Shown one piece after another: positions 49,661 to 58,154 of a stretch of DNA of 64,000 nucleotides. Position numbers and translations under genes: made by a program. The DNA is from a virus. Each line of letters starts with the position of its first letter. Within the stretch, counting starts at the first letter, position 1. The stretch spans positions 113,942-177,941 of the IMG/VR virus record IMGVR_UViG_3300032516_000004, one strand, 5' to 3'. Below the pieces are notes generated by a model, which had not been told where the DNA came from, did not search any database, and saw only the letters and a program-made list of their open reading frames with translations.

Positions 49661-51677
49661 AAAAGTAAACTGTTCTGGGGCCTTTAGTTTTGGTTTGTGT
49701 CCCACTATATCATTAGAAAATATTGGCACAATATTTGTACGTGGAATAAATAAAGATCATGGCGGCTCATCTAATGGGGCTGGTAAATCTAGTATTTTAA
49801 ATGTGATAAAAGAAATTATTTATGAAGAAAATGATACGGAAAAGTCTGGACCACAAGTAATAAATAAACATAAAGATTGGAATAACGGATATTTTATGAT
49901 TCTTTGGTTTAGGGACAGCATGTCCCAACGTTGGCGTATATCGTCAATACGCAAATGGAAAGATGAACCCCCAGACAGTTCCATACTATCTGAACCGAGT
50001 GATGTTATTACTCGTGGTGGAAAATACCAGGGTAGTGACTTATTTCTTGATAGATGGGATGGAGAAAACTGGGTGGATGAGAGACCAACATCAATTAACA
50101 ATAAAACAACAAGCAGCACAAGAGATCGAATTATAGAAATTATTGGTATGACTTATGAACAATTTTCAGCTTATGTCTGTCTCGGGCAACAATCTGAGTC
50201 AGCACTCGTGTCAGGTACTAGTGGTGAAAGAGAAAAAATAATACAAGCAGTAACGGACGTTTCGTTGTGGGAACGTGCTGTGATGTCAGTAAATAAACTA
50301 ATAGATACTAATACAACAAACCACCAACAATTGGTGGCTAAGTTTAATGGTTTAGATTTAGCAGTAAAAGCCATTACTGTTCCATCCTTAGATGAAATTG
50401 ATTTTGCCAATTATGAGCTTGAAATGATTAAGAATGAATATACTAACATAGGAACACTATTAAATAAATTGTTGGTGGATGAGACCATTACTAAGAATGA
50501 ACTTGAGTTTGTTAAGAATGAAGTGGGAAATGTTAATCAAGAACTAGATCTATTAAATGCTGAAGAACGATGGTCACAAGAAAGATTACAAACCATAGAA
50601 TGCCCAGAACCACCAGAAATTGCGGTTCTTAGTAAAGAAATCTCAGATACATCATCCTCTGTTGCTCGAAATAATCAGTTGATTAACAAATATCGCTTAT
50701 TGGGTGAGGGTGATTGTTCAATGTGTGGTCAAAAAGTCACACAAGATCATTTAAATACAGAAATTGGAATTCTTGAAACTAATAATCAATTACTTTCACA
50801 ATCACTAGCGTTACTTGTAACACAAAAGACTCAAATAGTGTGTCAACACGAACACACTATAAAAGAAGCTCGTAATGCCACTAAACAAAAATTCGAGCAT
50901 GAGATGGATGGAATTAGGCAAGCTAGGGAAAAGTTAATTGCAAAAACCACTGTTCCCATGACTATAGAAATGAAATTGGAAGCTATTAGGGGTGAAATAA
51001 AATCTATAAGGTCACAGTCGTTGGTACAAGAAAGTAAAATATCTTCTGTAAATAGCCGTATAAAGATGTTAACCAATAAGATTAATGAATATAAACAACT
51101 TAATGAAACACTTGCTGGATTGCAAGCGGCTGTAATTAGTTCTAATCATGAAATTGATCATTTAAGTTGGGTGTCACGTAACCTTAAGAAAATTAAATTA
51201 ACAGAATATGAGTCGGCTATCGAGAGATTAAATATTTTACTTGACGAAGAGCTTTATAAAGTGTGGGGTCCCGGATTGACCGCAAGATTTGTTACCGCCA
51301 AAGATAAAGCAAAAGGCGGAATCAAACAAGAAATAGATCTTATGGTATATACCCCAAATGTTGATGAGGTGCCTATTGAAATGCACTCTGGTGGGGAAAA
51401 GAAGGCAGTTGTTATCGCAACATTTAAGGCCATGAAACGATTAGCTCATGAACGTGGTCTCGGGATTAATTTGGCGGCTATTGATGAAATAGACAAAGAC
51501 CTAGATGATGCTAATACAGATCGTTTGATTGAGGCATTTGAATCAATAGCTAATGATAGTCCATCCTGTATTGTGATATCTCACAACGCTAGATTATTAA
51601 ATACCATGCAATTTGATGGTATCTGGACAGTGCTTAAGTCTAATGAATTTTCTACTATTGAACTAGGAGAAACATAA
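49647..51677 (+). CDS. sbcC: SbcC/Rad50-like ATPase (T4 gp46 type)
   Basis: The product is 676 residues from ATG 49647; an earlier ATG lies inside the preceding gene. Walker A SSNGAGKSS (~residues 41-49), a long coiled coil broken by the zinc hook CSMCGQ (~residue 356), the signature-like HSGGEKKAVVI and Walker B LAAIDEIDKDL, then VISHNARL. It partners the SbcD-like nuclease. Length is similar to phage gp46 proteins and shorter than bacterial SbcC. Confidence 0.9.
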   Translation: MIILEKVNCSGAFSFGLCPTISLENIGTIFVRGINKDHGGSSNGAGKSSILNVIKEIIYEENDTEKSGPQVINKHKDWNNGYFMILWFRDSMSQRWRISSIRKWKDEPPDSSILSEPSDVITRGGKYQGSDLFLDRWDGENWVDERPTSINNKTTSSTRDRIIEIIGMTYEQFSAYVCLGQQSESALVSGTSGEREKIIQAVTDVSLWERAVMSVNKLIDTNTTNHQQLVAKFNGLDLAVKAITVPSLDEIDFANYELEMIKNEYTNIGTLLNKLLVDETITKNELEFVKNEVGNVNQELDLLNAEERWSQERLQTIECPEPPEIAVLSKEISDTSSSVARNNQLINKYRLLGEGDCSMCGQKVTQDHLNTEIGILETNNQLLSQSLALLVTQKTQIVCQHEHTIKEARNATKQKFEHEMDGIRQAREKLIAKTTVPMTIEMKLEAIRGEIKSIRSQSLVQESKISSVNSRIKMLTNKINEYKQLNETLAGLQAAVISSNHEIDHLSWVSRNLKKIKLTEYESAIERLNILLDEELYKVWGPGLTARFVTAKDKAKGGIKQEIDLMVYTPNVDEVPIEMHSGGEKKAVVIATFKAMKRLAHERGLGINLAAIDEIDKDLDDANTDRLIEAFESIANDSPSCIVISHNARLLNTMQFDGIWTVLKSNEFSTIELGET

Positions 51678-52912
51678 TGACATCAAAGAATACACCAAAA
51701 GAATATACGATTACCACCAATGAAAAGGATGGGTGTATTGCAATAGAGTTAATTATTTCCAAGAAACAAGCTCAAGCTATGACTAAATCATTTTGGAAGT
51801 CATTCTCCAAAAATATGAAAATTAGAGGTTTCAGACCTGGTAAAATTCCCATGTCGGTAGCCAAGAAACGTAAAATACCTATTGAAGATATGATAGGCGA
51901 GGTGTATAGTCAATATGCTAATATTAAATTTGCCGAGACCACACCTAGAAAAGTTATTTTGACGTCGGATCATGTGGTATCAGGGACTAATATCAAATTC
52001 AATGCCTGGTTAGAACCGGACACACAGATTACTACAAATGACGTTGATCGAATATTGTCTGACACCCATGAAATGCCAACTTTTGATATAGATAAATATG
52101 TGGATGGAAGGATTAATTCGTTTACAAAAATGCATCCATACCTACGAAATAAGGAAGATGAGAAAGGAAATCCACTTCCGGCCCAAGAAAATAATACTGT
52201 AGAGGTATCTATAAATTGTATGGTTGACGGGGTACCATACCCAGATGGTTGTGAGTCAGCGACTAGGATTCGACTAATACGGGATCATGTACACCCAGAA
52301 TCACTATATGAAAAATTGATTGGGGTACTTCCAAATGATTCGTTTACAATTGAAACTAATGATATACCCCCATCATGGGGTAGTAAGCTGGCTGGTAAAC
52401 AGATGCGATTAGACGTAAAGGTTATTAGGGTATATTCATGTGAAGAAGCCGAAATAAATGAAGACATGGCAATATCAGCTGGATTTAAGAATATGGAGGA
52501 ATGGAAAAGAACATTAAAGGATTCTGTTACCAGGCAGGCAACTGCACAATATGAAATAGTTAAGAGACAGCTAATATTGTCATCCATCCTCAAGACTGCG
52601 GTGGTTGGTGATTTTCCAGACAGATGGTTAGATGAAAAAGTCAAAGAATTAAAAAGTGATAGTAATCCTGACCCACGAGGCAGAATACATGAGGTTGCTA
52701 AACAGATAGTAGCTCTCAAGAAAGTTGGACAATTATTAAATATTGAATATGATGACGCAGATAAGGTAAATGTTATGAGAGACGACGCGGTATACGCACA
52801 AAAAGTATTGTCAGTTTTAATTCAAAAGGCAAAATTTGAATATGTTGACTCCATACCATCGAAGGTTGTTGATGGAGATAAACCAGTCACCACACAAGAG
52901 CAACCTGCATGA
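51677..52912 (+). CDS. trigger-factor-like chaperone
   Basis: The product is 411 residues, near the ~430 of bacterial Tig. The ribosome-binding signature is clear: MKIRGFRPGKIPMSVAKK (GFRxGKxP, residues 51-58). A middle segment around residues 165-235 occupies the place of the PPIase domain (NNTVEVSINCMVDGVPY). The C-terminal helical part has the SurA-like arm pattern (ATAQYEIVKRQLILSSIL). Bacterial trigger factor binds nascent chains at the ribosome; here it may help fold phage proteins or compete with the host factor. It follows sbcC with a TAATG junction. Confidence 0.8.
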   Translation: MTSKNTPKEYTITTNEKDGCIAIELIISKKQAQAMTKSFWKSFSKNMKIRGFRPGKIPMSVAKKRKIPIEDMIGEVYSQYANIKFAETTPRKVILTSDHVVSGTNIKFNAWLEPDTQITTNDVDRILSDTHEMPTFDIDKYVDGRINSFTKMHPYLRNKEDEKGNPLPAQENNTVEVSINCMVDGVPYPDGCESATRIRLIRDHVHPESLYEKLIGVLPNDSFTIETNDIPPSWGSKLAGKQMRLDVKVIRVYSCEEAEINEDMAISAGFKNMEEWKRTLKDSVTRQATAQYEIVKRQLILSSILKTAVVGDFPDRWLDEKVKELKSDSNPDPRGRIHEVAKQIVALKKVGQLLNIEYDDADKVNVMRDDAVYAQKVLSVLIQKAKFEYVDSIPSKVVDGDKPVTTQEQPA

Positions 52913-53048
52913 ATTTGAAGTTGAATGGCTGAAACATCTTAGCATTAAATATGCTAACGAGGAGTCGCCATGCGAGACATCAATCAAAATGCTGAAGTTA
53001 ATACACAAGAAAGCCACGACCAAAGATCTCAAACTACCATGGGAATAG
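52872..53048 (+). CDS. possible overlapping small gene, 58 residues
   Basis: A frame starting inside the trigger-factor 3' end and ending inside the next gene. The product contains HEFEVEWLKHLSIKYANEES, which reads like a real helix. The ribosome site is poor. Low certainty. Confidence 0.3.
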   Translation: MEINQSPHKSNLHEFEVEWLKHLSIKYANEESPCETSIKMLKLIHKKATTKDLKLPWE

Positions 53049-53290
53049 ATCCAGCAATTGGAGAAGATAAAACGACAATGTTAATGTTCAAAATAGATAA
53101 ACAAAATAAAGTTTTACTTTATAATATTATGGTTACACGTAATCATAATGTATTCTCAGATACCCTTTTAACATTGATCTGGGAAGAGACCAAACGAATG
53201 CAAGAGAAAGAAGCTGAACGAATTCAAGAAAAAGTTAAACGAGACGCAATTAAAATAGAATCGATAGGAGGATGTCATGATATTGCATGA
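52970..53290 (+). CDS. hypothetical protein, 106 residues
   Basis: GAGGAG precedes the ATG. GIDPAIGEDKTTMLMFKID recalls the first strand-loop of ribonuclease-H-like folds (terminase nuclease/RuvC type), but later motifs are lacking; the C-terminal half is a charged helix. Function unknown. Confidence 0.55.
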   Translation: MRDINQNAEVNTQESHDQRSQTTMGIDPAIGEDKTTMLMFKIDKQNKVLLYNIMVTRNHNVFSDTLLTLIWEETKRMQEKEAERIQEKVKRDAIKIESIGGCHDIA

Positions 53291-53453
53291 CTTTGAATGT
53301 TCTAATCATGGTAAAAAACCTTATGAATTTGAGGCATCAATAGCTCTGAATTCTAAGTCCAAGCCGAAGTGTCCAAAGTGTAAAGCCTCTGGTAAAGTTA
53401 AAAAAGTGATCAAGAAGGCTTTCCCGGTGTCACAATCATGGCGTACAACATGA
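53277..53453 (+). CDS. 58-residue FmdB-like zinc-ribbon protein
   Basis: AGGAGG precedes the ATG. HDFECSNHGKKPYEFEAS and KPKCPKCKASGKVKK match the C-x2-3-C / CPxC layout of FmdB-like ribbons. Overlaps the previous gene by 14 bases. Confidence 0.65.
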   Translation: MILHDFECSNHGKKPYEFEASIALNSKSKPKCPKCKASGKVKKVIKKAFPVSQSWRTT

Positions 53454-53517
53454 AAAATGTTCTAGATGTAAGAAAAGAAAGCCTAAAACAGAATTTAATA
53501 AGGGGATTAAAAATGTT

Positions 53518-53772
53518 ATGAAGATTTTGTTCCTCCTGATTTTGGTTGCGCTGGTTTCCTGTGACAGGAAGCCAGCCACTTGTGTCATGACCATGGAGCC
53601 TGAACTGATCACTTGTGACTGTGAAGAGGAAAAGATTGAGATCGTTAATCTCAAGAATGATTTGAGTGTTGTGTGGGGTTCTATGGAGCATTTGGTAATA
53701 ACACGAATACAGCTAGACCAGGAGTTGAAGAAAGCCAAAGAGATAGCTTGTGAGAAAAAGAAGAAGAAATAA
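53518..53772 (+). CDS. small lipoprotein, 84 residues, with poly-Lys 3' end
   Basis: Signal peptide MKILFLLILVALVSC with lipobox LVSC, then a Cys-containing part and a helical coiled-coil-like region (LVITRIQLDQELKKAKEIA). It ends in CEKKKKK on an A-rich run. The -1 frame stays open for another ~118 codons after that run, and an 8-bp inverted repeat follows. An outer-membrane spanin-like or superinfection role is possible. Confidence 0.65.
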   Translation: MKILFLLILVALVSCDRKPATCVMTMEPELITCDCEEEKIEIVNLKNDLSVVWGSMEHLVITRIQLDQELKKAKEIACEKKKKK

Positions 53773-53782
53773 CCACTCAAGA

Positions 53783-53818
53783 TCTACAGCAGTATGACCG
53801 CGCCCAGTCCGCTGTAGA
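53783..53818 (+). other. inverted repeat after the lipoprotein gene
   Basis: TCTACAGC (53783-53790) and GCTGTAGA (53811-53818) can form an 8-bp stem with a 20-nt loop, starting about 22 bases after the AAAAAG run. It lacks a T-tract, so it is a poor terminator; a recoding stimulator or chance is possible. Confidence 0.4.
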
Positions 53819-53870
53819 CCGGATTGAGCACATAACCTTTCTTCTTGCTGATGCACTACGCAAGAGCAAG

Positions 53871-54116
53871 ATGGCAGATAAACTCTTGGGTGTTCTTCGT
53901 CATAACCATAAAGCGACCTCACATGTAGCACAGATTATAGCCTTGGCTCGTGAGATTAGAGGCATTCTACACGAAGTAGAACGGGGCGTACGGGAGCGAG
54001 TATGTGGGGACAACCGTGCAAAGTCTACAAGTCACAGGCTTGTTGGGACTGTTGGCAAGTCTTTAGGGAGATGGTCAAACGGGAAAAAACTACAGAAGAA
54101 AATCGTCACACGTTGA
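53871..54116 (+). CDS. hypothetical helical protein, 81 residues (frame open upstream to 53754)
   Basis: From ATG 53871 the product is MADKLLGVLRHNHK and on, with a weak ribosome site. The frame extends upstream without ATG, GTG or TTG to the lipoprotein 3' end, reading as convincing helix (DRIEHITFLLADALRKSK). The last third overlaps the next gene and looks less protein-like. It may normally be expressed as a -1 extension of the lipoprotein. Confidence 0.4.
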   Translation: MADKLLGVLRHNHKATSHVAQIIALAREIRGILHEVERGVRERVCGDNRAKSTSHRLVGTVGKSLGRWSNGKKLQKKIVTR

Positions 54117-54247
54117 ACAACCTGGTGCAGTTAATCGCTGCTGCGTGTTTCAATGAGGATGGAGTAGAGTATCTAATCAACAGAGGAAAACTTTTGATGG
54201 CAATGGGAAAGACATTGTACGACGTAATGAGGTTACAAAAACAATGA
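54002..54247 (+). CDS. hypothetical protein, 81 residues
   Basis: GGGAG precedes the ATG by 5 bases. The product begins MWGQPCKVYKSQACWDCWQV, with a CxxC pair and a helical remainder. ATGA-coupled to the next gene. Confidence 0.55.
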   Translation: MWGQPCKVYKSQACWDCWQVFREMVKREKTTEENRHTLNNLVQLIAAACFNEDGVEYLINRGKLLMAMGKTLYDVMRLQKQ

Positions 54248-54381
54248 ACTGGTTTTGCTGCATAACTGGGAACTCATTCTTCGACGTTTGGACTTTGGCA
54301 CACCTGGCGTTCTGGATTTTTGTAGGGTCGTGTTTGTGGTGGCTCAAGGCCAATAAGTGGATTTCTGTTGACTTTCCTTGA
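54244..54381 (+). CDS. 45-residue single-pass membrane protein
   Basis: ATGA overlap with the gene before. The product contains SFFDVWTLAHLAFWIFVGSC, a Trp-rich membrane segment of a type seen in small phage proteins. It is the last gene of the rightward block. Confidence 0.6.
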   Translation: MNWFCCITGNSFFDVWTLAHLAFWIFVGSCLWWLKANKWISVDFP

Positions 54382-54632
54382 CTGGTTATGTCATGATATT
54401 TTATTTCATGGTTCATGTTGCCTCCGGATTAGTCTTGTTGGTGGACACATCAAGATTATGTTGAACGGTGCCCACTGGCTCCTCACCTGCCATACCAAAT
54501 TTCACCACACCCGACCGAGACCTAACCCCACCACATTACACCACACCTGCCTTACCAAACCTAGATCTACCAGACCATACCTGATTGCACCAGAGTCGAC
54601 CCGATCCGGCCTAACCTCACCCGACCTGCCAC
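54382..54632. other. intergenic region between convergent operons
   Basis: No convincing gene is present. The first ~100 bases are featureless. The rest (54485-54633) is the 5-nt-period repeat listed separately. No U-tract terminator is visible for either side. Confidence 0.7.
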
Positions 54633-54633
54633 C
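54485..54633. repeat. degenerate pentanucleotide-period repeat, (N)2ACC type
   Basis: ACC (or GCC) recurs at 5-nt steps with few phase slips: examples are TTACCAAACC, AGACCATACC and TAACCTCACCCGACC. About 30 units are recognisable. The positions between ACC vary freely. Read on the other strand it is GGTNN. It lies exactly between the two convergent gene blocks. Confidence 0.85.
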
Positions 54634-55124
54634 TATGCCGCTCGTTTTCTAACCAAGGTAATCATTTTAAATATTTCCGCAAGTTCAACGTAATCTTCAT
54701 ATCTTTTTCGCCACTGTTCAAGTTCAGCTAACGCCTGTTTAATAACCAAACGACGAAGTTTTGGATTGTTCATCGCGTCATAGATATGAACATTTTCCCG
54801 TTTATTTTTGTGTGCACCATTTTGAATATTAACCCACATTTTAGTTGGCGCACATTTTTGACCATTGGGTAAAGTGCAAATCACAATAGAGCGTAATATG
54901 TATTTTGCTTGATCTAAACGGTACAGATCAGCCGCACGTGTATTATTCCATTCAAATGCCTTATGGAGAACGGAATTTTTCGGTTTAGCGTCTGATACAA
55001 TAATCTTTGGAGTGATTTTCCTGTGTTTCTGTCGTAAATATTCTAGTCGCTCACCTACAGTTTGTGCTGGTATGCCAACACGAACATATGGTTTCCATTG
55101 GTATTTGATTTGAATATTTAACAT
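54633..55124 (-). CDS. hypothetical protein, 163 residues
   Basis: Basic, helical at the C-terminus, with FEWNNTRAADLYRLDQAKYI and a CTLPNGQKCAP element. TAATG junction with the gene upstream suggests the two act together. Its stop touches the pentanucleotide repeat. No function assigned. Confidence 0.6.
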   Translation of the reverse strand: MLNIQIKYQWKPYVRVGIPAQTVGERLEYLRQKHRKITPKIIVSDAKPKNSVLHKAFEWNNTRAADLYRLDQAKYILRSIVICTLPNGQKCAPTKMWVNIQNGAHKNKRENVHIYDAMNNPKLRRLVIKQALAELEQWRKRYEDYVELAEIFKMITLVRKRAA

Positions 55125-55756
55125 TATGCTGCCTTCTTGTTTGATCTCTTAGATTTAATGCTTTCAATGTGAAATAGACCGAAACTATCACCACATTGTT
55201 GTGGGCGGCGTTCAGCAACTCCCATAGTCTTACCAGCCAAATTAAGAAGATTAATAATATGTTCTGGAGAAATAATGTTTGGATTATATTGAATTGTTAA
55301 TTCCACTTCCCACTCAGGAAATTCAGCCCTATATCTCAAATCAGTAGCCCCCGTACTAAGTCTTACAACATCCTCCCGCATATGCTTCTTACCAATAATC
55401 TGGGCGTATTCACCCAGGATATAAAATGCGCCGCGCACACTTGTTTTTGTGACATTTGCACAGTGCGTGCAGGCATTAATAGCGGCTGTCTTAAAACTAA
55501 TACAACGGATAAAATCGCCCCTGTGACCATCAACCTTATATGTAGAATTTTCATATTCTGTTACGGGATCTTTATCTGGCCTACCACCAACCTGAACACC
55601 TTTGCTTTTCTTTTGCATAGAAGCCAGTAGTTGTTTTCTATGTTTTTCACTCATAGCATGCATAATTAGTGGTGAGTCGCCAACGGCTTTTACGACCATC
55701 ATTTCTGTACGTGGTGGCTCAACAATAATAAATTCTTGTTTTTTACCAAACGCCAT
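55124..55756 (-). CDS. conserved-type phage protein of unknown function, 210 residues
   Basis: Contains GDSPLIMHAMSEKHRKQLL, a central IRCISFKTAAINACTHCAN, DLRYRAEFPEWEVELTIQY and GKTMGVAERRPQQCGDSFG. This ordered pattern looks like a compact conserved family seen in other phages, but I cannot name it. Two genes away from ligase, so a DNA-transaction role is possible. Confidence 0.6.
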   Translation of the reverse strand: MAFGKKQEFIIVEPPRTEMMVVKAVGDSPLIMHAMSEKHRKQLLASMQKKSKGVQVGGRPDKDPVTEYENSTYKVDGHRGDFIRCISFKTAAINACTHCANVTKTSVRGAFYILGEYAQIIGKKHMREDVVRLSTGATDLRYRAEFPEWEVELTIQYNPNIISPEHIINLLNLAGKTMGVAERRPQQCGDSFGLFHIESIKSKRSNKKAA

Positions 55757-55776
55757 GATTTAATCCTCCTATATGT

Positions 55777-57657
55777 TTACGATACCATCTTTACAAATTC
55801 GTTCTCAGACACACATTTCGTTCCGAGCTTCCGTGCTTTTTCAGCCTTAGAACTGGTACTGTTTGAGTCCGCCATTACCAGCATTGTCAATCCGGCACCA
55901 ACAGAGTTTTTGACCTCTAGCCCAGCCGCCTCGGCCATTTCTGATAGTTCTTTGCGTGAATGTGACGACTTCCCGGTAAAGCATACACTTTGACCATTCA
56001 ATTTCCCCATTTTAGGCTCCTTAATTGTTACGTGTTTAACGAGTTCACGAATTACTGGTTCCAATTGTTTAATCCCTCGACTAATAAATTTTGCCTTTAC
56101 TGGTCCAATACCAGGAATCGCTGCAAGGGTCGTGCTATCTAGAGCTAGAAACTTATCTGCAGTATCGTAACCAGCTGACACTATGTCACGACTCGTTGTT
56201 TGACACTGCCTAATGTTGAGTGCCGTAATAAATTGAACCATAGACATCCTTTCATGTTCTTTCAGAGATACCATCGCTCTAGTTGCAATACCACCACCAT
56301 GTTCAACACTAAATCGATCCCACTTGATCTTGTAAATGTCCGGAAGAGTTTTCACATATTCACCATCAATTAGTTGGTCGATTAGGGCGTCTCCCCAATG
56401 GAGAACATCAAGTCTTTCAGTCCATACCTTGACGGCACTATGAAGCACTGATGGACATAGTCCGTTATTGCATTGTAGATATTCACCATCCCAATCCAAG
56501 AGTTCACTACAAACTGGACACCCTCGTGGTACTTCAACCTTTACTGGTGTAAGAACTTCTTCAACATATGGGATCACATCATTCCGACGACTGACCAAAA
56601 CTTTGGAACCTGGTCCTGCTTTCAATTCAACGGCCATCTTGGCGGTATGCAGGGACACTCTGCTAATTGTTACACCCCCAATATCCACCGCCTCCAATTC
56701 AGCAACTGGACACACACGACCAATACGTCCCACTTGCCACACGATATTTTTTACAGTCGTAACTTTTGTCTCTGGTGGCGGTTTATACGCGATAGCACCA
56801 CGAGGTCGCATATCTAGATCACCTAGACTATCAAATGTTTCTTGGTTGTCGATTCGAACCACCAAACCATCAATTTCGTATGGGATCTTGTCACGTTCCT
56901 TAAGTCGATCTTCTACCCATTTGGGAACATCAGCACCTTTGCAAAATCCATAGTTAGGAACCTGGAGACCCAGGGTCTTTAGGAAACACAATTGGTCAAC
57001 GTGGGTTGGCAGTTTTACGTCGCCGATTACCTCATAAAAGATAACTGTCAAATGCTGACAACCACTACCATCCAACCGTTTAGCGGTTCCAGAACAGCCA
57101 TTTCGTGGGTTTTTCATGTCTGGCATATGACGAAGCCAGTCTTCTTTCAGCAACACAATCTCACCACGAAGTGACCCAGTGAATGGTTCTGGCAGAATCC
57201 GCCGAACACCCTTCATTTTCAAGACATTCTGACTGATATCTTCTCCTTGATATCCATTTCCTCTGGTAGATGCTACTTGGAACGATCCCTTCAAATATTC
57301 TACTTCGATTGAAATGCCGTCTAGTTTATCGGTAATGCTGTATGTGGTCTTGGGATCAAGTTTATTGGCCCATTTAACAAATTCTTGTTCATTTTGAGCC
57401 TTGTCCAACGAACCCATAGGGATTACATGCTGATGCTTCTCCCAGGCACTTGCTGGTTCTGCTCCGACCCTCTTTAACACTTGGTGGTCAGCGTCCAATT
57501 TGCGGAGTTCACTTTCTAGAGCATCATATTCATCATCTGACATTGACGGAGTGCCATTATAGTATTCGTCACGAGCCACCAAAATCTGGTTGGCAAGTTT
57601 ATCAACATATTCTTTCATTTTGAGATACATCTCATGTTCAGCGTCTCTATTGTTCAT
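55777..57657 (-). CDS. ligA: NAD-dependent DNA ligase
   Basis: The product is 626 residues, slightly short of the ~670 of bacterial LigA. Ia domain (DEYYNGTPSMSDDEYD), adenylation Lys111 in ITDKLDGISIE, the zinc finger CPVCSELLDW...CNNGLCPS near residue 390, HhH region (TLAAIPGIGPVKAKF) and BRCT domain from ~553 (GQSVCFTGKSSHSRKEL). It seals Okazaki nicks using NAD+. Its start overlaps the upstream stop (ATGA). Confidence 0.95.
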   Translation of the reverse strand: MNNRDAEHEMYLKMKEYVDKLANQILVARDEYYNGTPSMSDDEYDALESELRKLDADHQVLKRVGAEPASAWEKHQHVIPMGSLDKAQNEQEFVKWANKLDPKTTYSITDKLDGISIEVEYLKGSFQVASTRGNGYQGEDISQNVLKMKGVRRILPEPFTGSLRGEIVLLKEDWLRHMPDMKNPRNGCSGTAKRLDGSGCQHLTVIFYEVIGDVKLPTHVDQLCFLKTLGLQVPNYGFCKGADVPKWVEDRLKERDKIPYEIDGLVVRIDNQETFDSLGDLDMRPRGAIAYKPPPETKVTTVKNIVWQVGRIGRVCPVAELEAVDIGGVTISRVSLHTAKMAVELKAGPGSKVLVSRRNDVIPYVEEVLTPVKVEVPRGCPVCSELLDWDGEYLQCNNGLCPSVLHSAVKVWTERLDVLHWGDALIDQLIDGEYVKTLPDIYKIKWDRFSVEHGGGIATRAMVSLKEHERMSMVQFITALNIRQCQTTSRDIVSAGYDTADKFLALDSTTLAAIPGIGPVKAKFISRGIKQLEPVIRELVKHVTIKEPKMGKLNGQSVCFTGKSSHSRKELSEMAEAAGLEVKNSVGAGLTMLVMADSNSTSSKAEKARKLGTKCVSENEFVKMVS

Positions 57658-57857
57658 GTTCCATCTCCATATCTTTCATCTGCTAGGCGACCAGCCCCAA
57701 TCGCTAAGTTATCTAATTTCTTATTTAGCAAGCAGCATTGATTATACAGATACCTAAGTTCTCCACTTTTCATGCGGTGAGTTTCTGTGTTTCTTTCCAT
57801 CTCATGAATTAGTGAGTATACTTTGTTGTACCATGATTCTACATCTCTATGGCTCAT
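57654..57857 (-). CDS. hypothetical helical protein, 67 residues
   Basis: Begins MSHRDVESWYNKVYSLIHE and is all helical. ATGA-coupled to ligA. Confidence 0.55.
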   Translation of the reverse strand: MSHRDVESWYNKVYSLIHEMERNTETHRMKSGELRYLYNQCCLLNKKLDNLAIGAGRLADERYGDGT

Positions 57858-57860
57858 TTA

Positions 57861-58154
57861 CTACCTCATGCCTCGTTTAGTGGACCAAATAATGGTGGCC
57901 TTAGCAGTAAATACACCTTCACACTTAGGACATCCAATAAGTTCATAACCGGGGCCACACACCAAACTATCTATTCCTCTGCGACGATCAATGAACCCAA
58001 GTCCCGTAAGCATTACGATTTGTTCTATACGATCCGTACCGATGCAATGCTCAAGTGGTATCCGCTTAATAGGAAATTTATATCCACAGCATGGACAAAC
58101 CATACATTTCTGATTTTTAGTGTTAATCTTTTTATTCGGTTGGTTCGTCGTCAT
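57861..58154 (-). CDS. zinc-ribbon protein, 97 residues (paralogue of the next gene upstream)
   Basis: From ATG 58154, INTKNQKCMVCPCCGYKFP aligns with LNTKNQRSPVCPHCGYQCP in the gene at 58132-58440. A second Cys pair (CGPGYELIGCPKCEG) and the IIWSTKR end are shared with it as well. Overlaps that gene by 23 bases in another frame. A local duplication. Confidence 0.65.
   Translation of the reverse strand: MTTNQPNKKINTKNQKCMVCPCCGYKFPIKRIPLEHCIGTDRIEQIVMLTGLGFIDRRRGIDSLVCGPGYELIGCPKCEGVFTAKATIIWSTKRGMR

Noticed and set aside
53783-53818. Intrinsic terminator after the lipoprotein gene
   Set aside because: The loop is 20 nt and no U-tract follows.
54368-54652. 94-codon reading frame across the pentanucleotide repeat
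   Set aside because: Its second half is just the repeat translated into Thr/Pro/His-rich low complexity, with no ribosome site and overlap of the convergent gene end.
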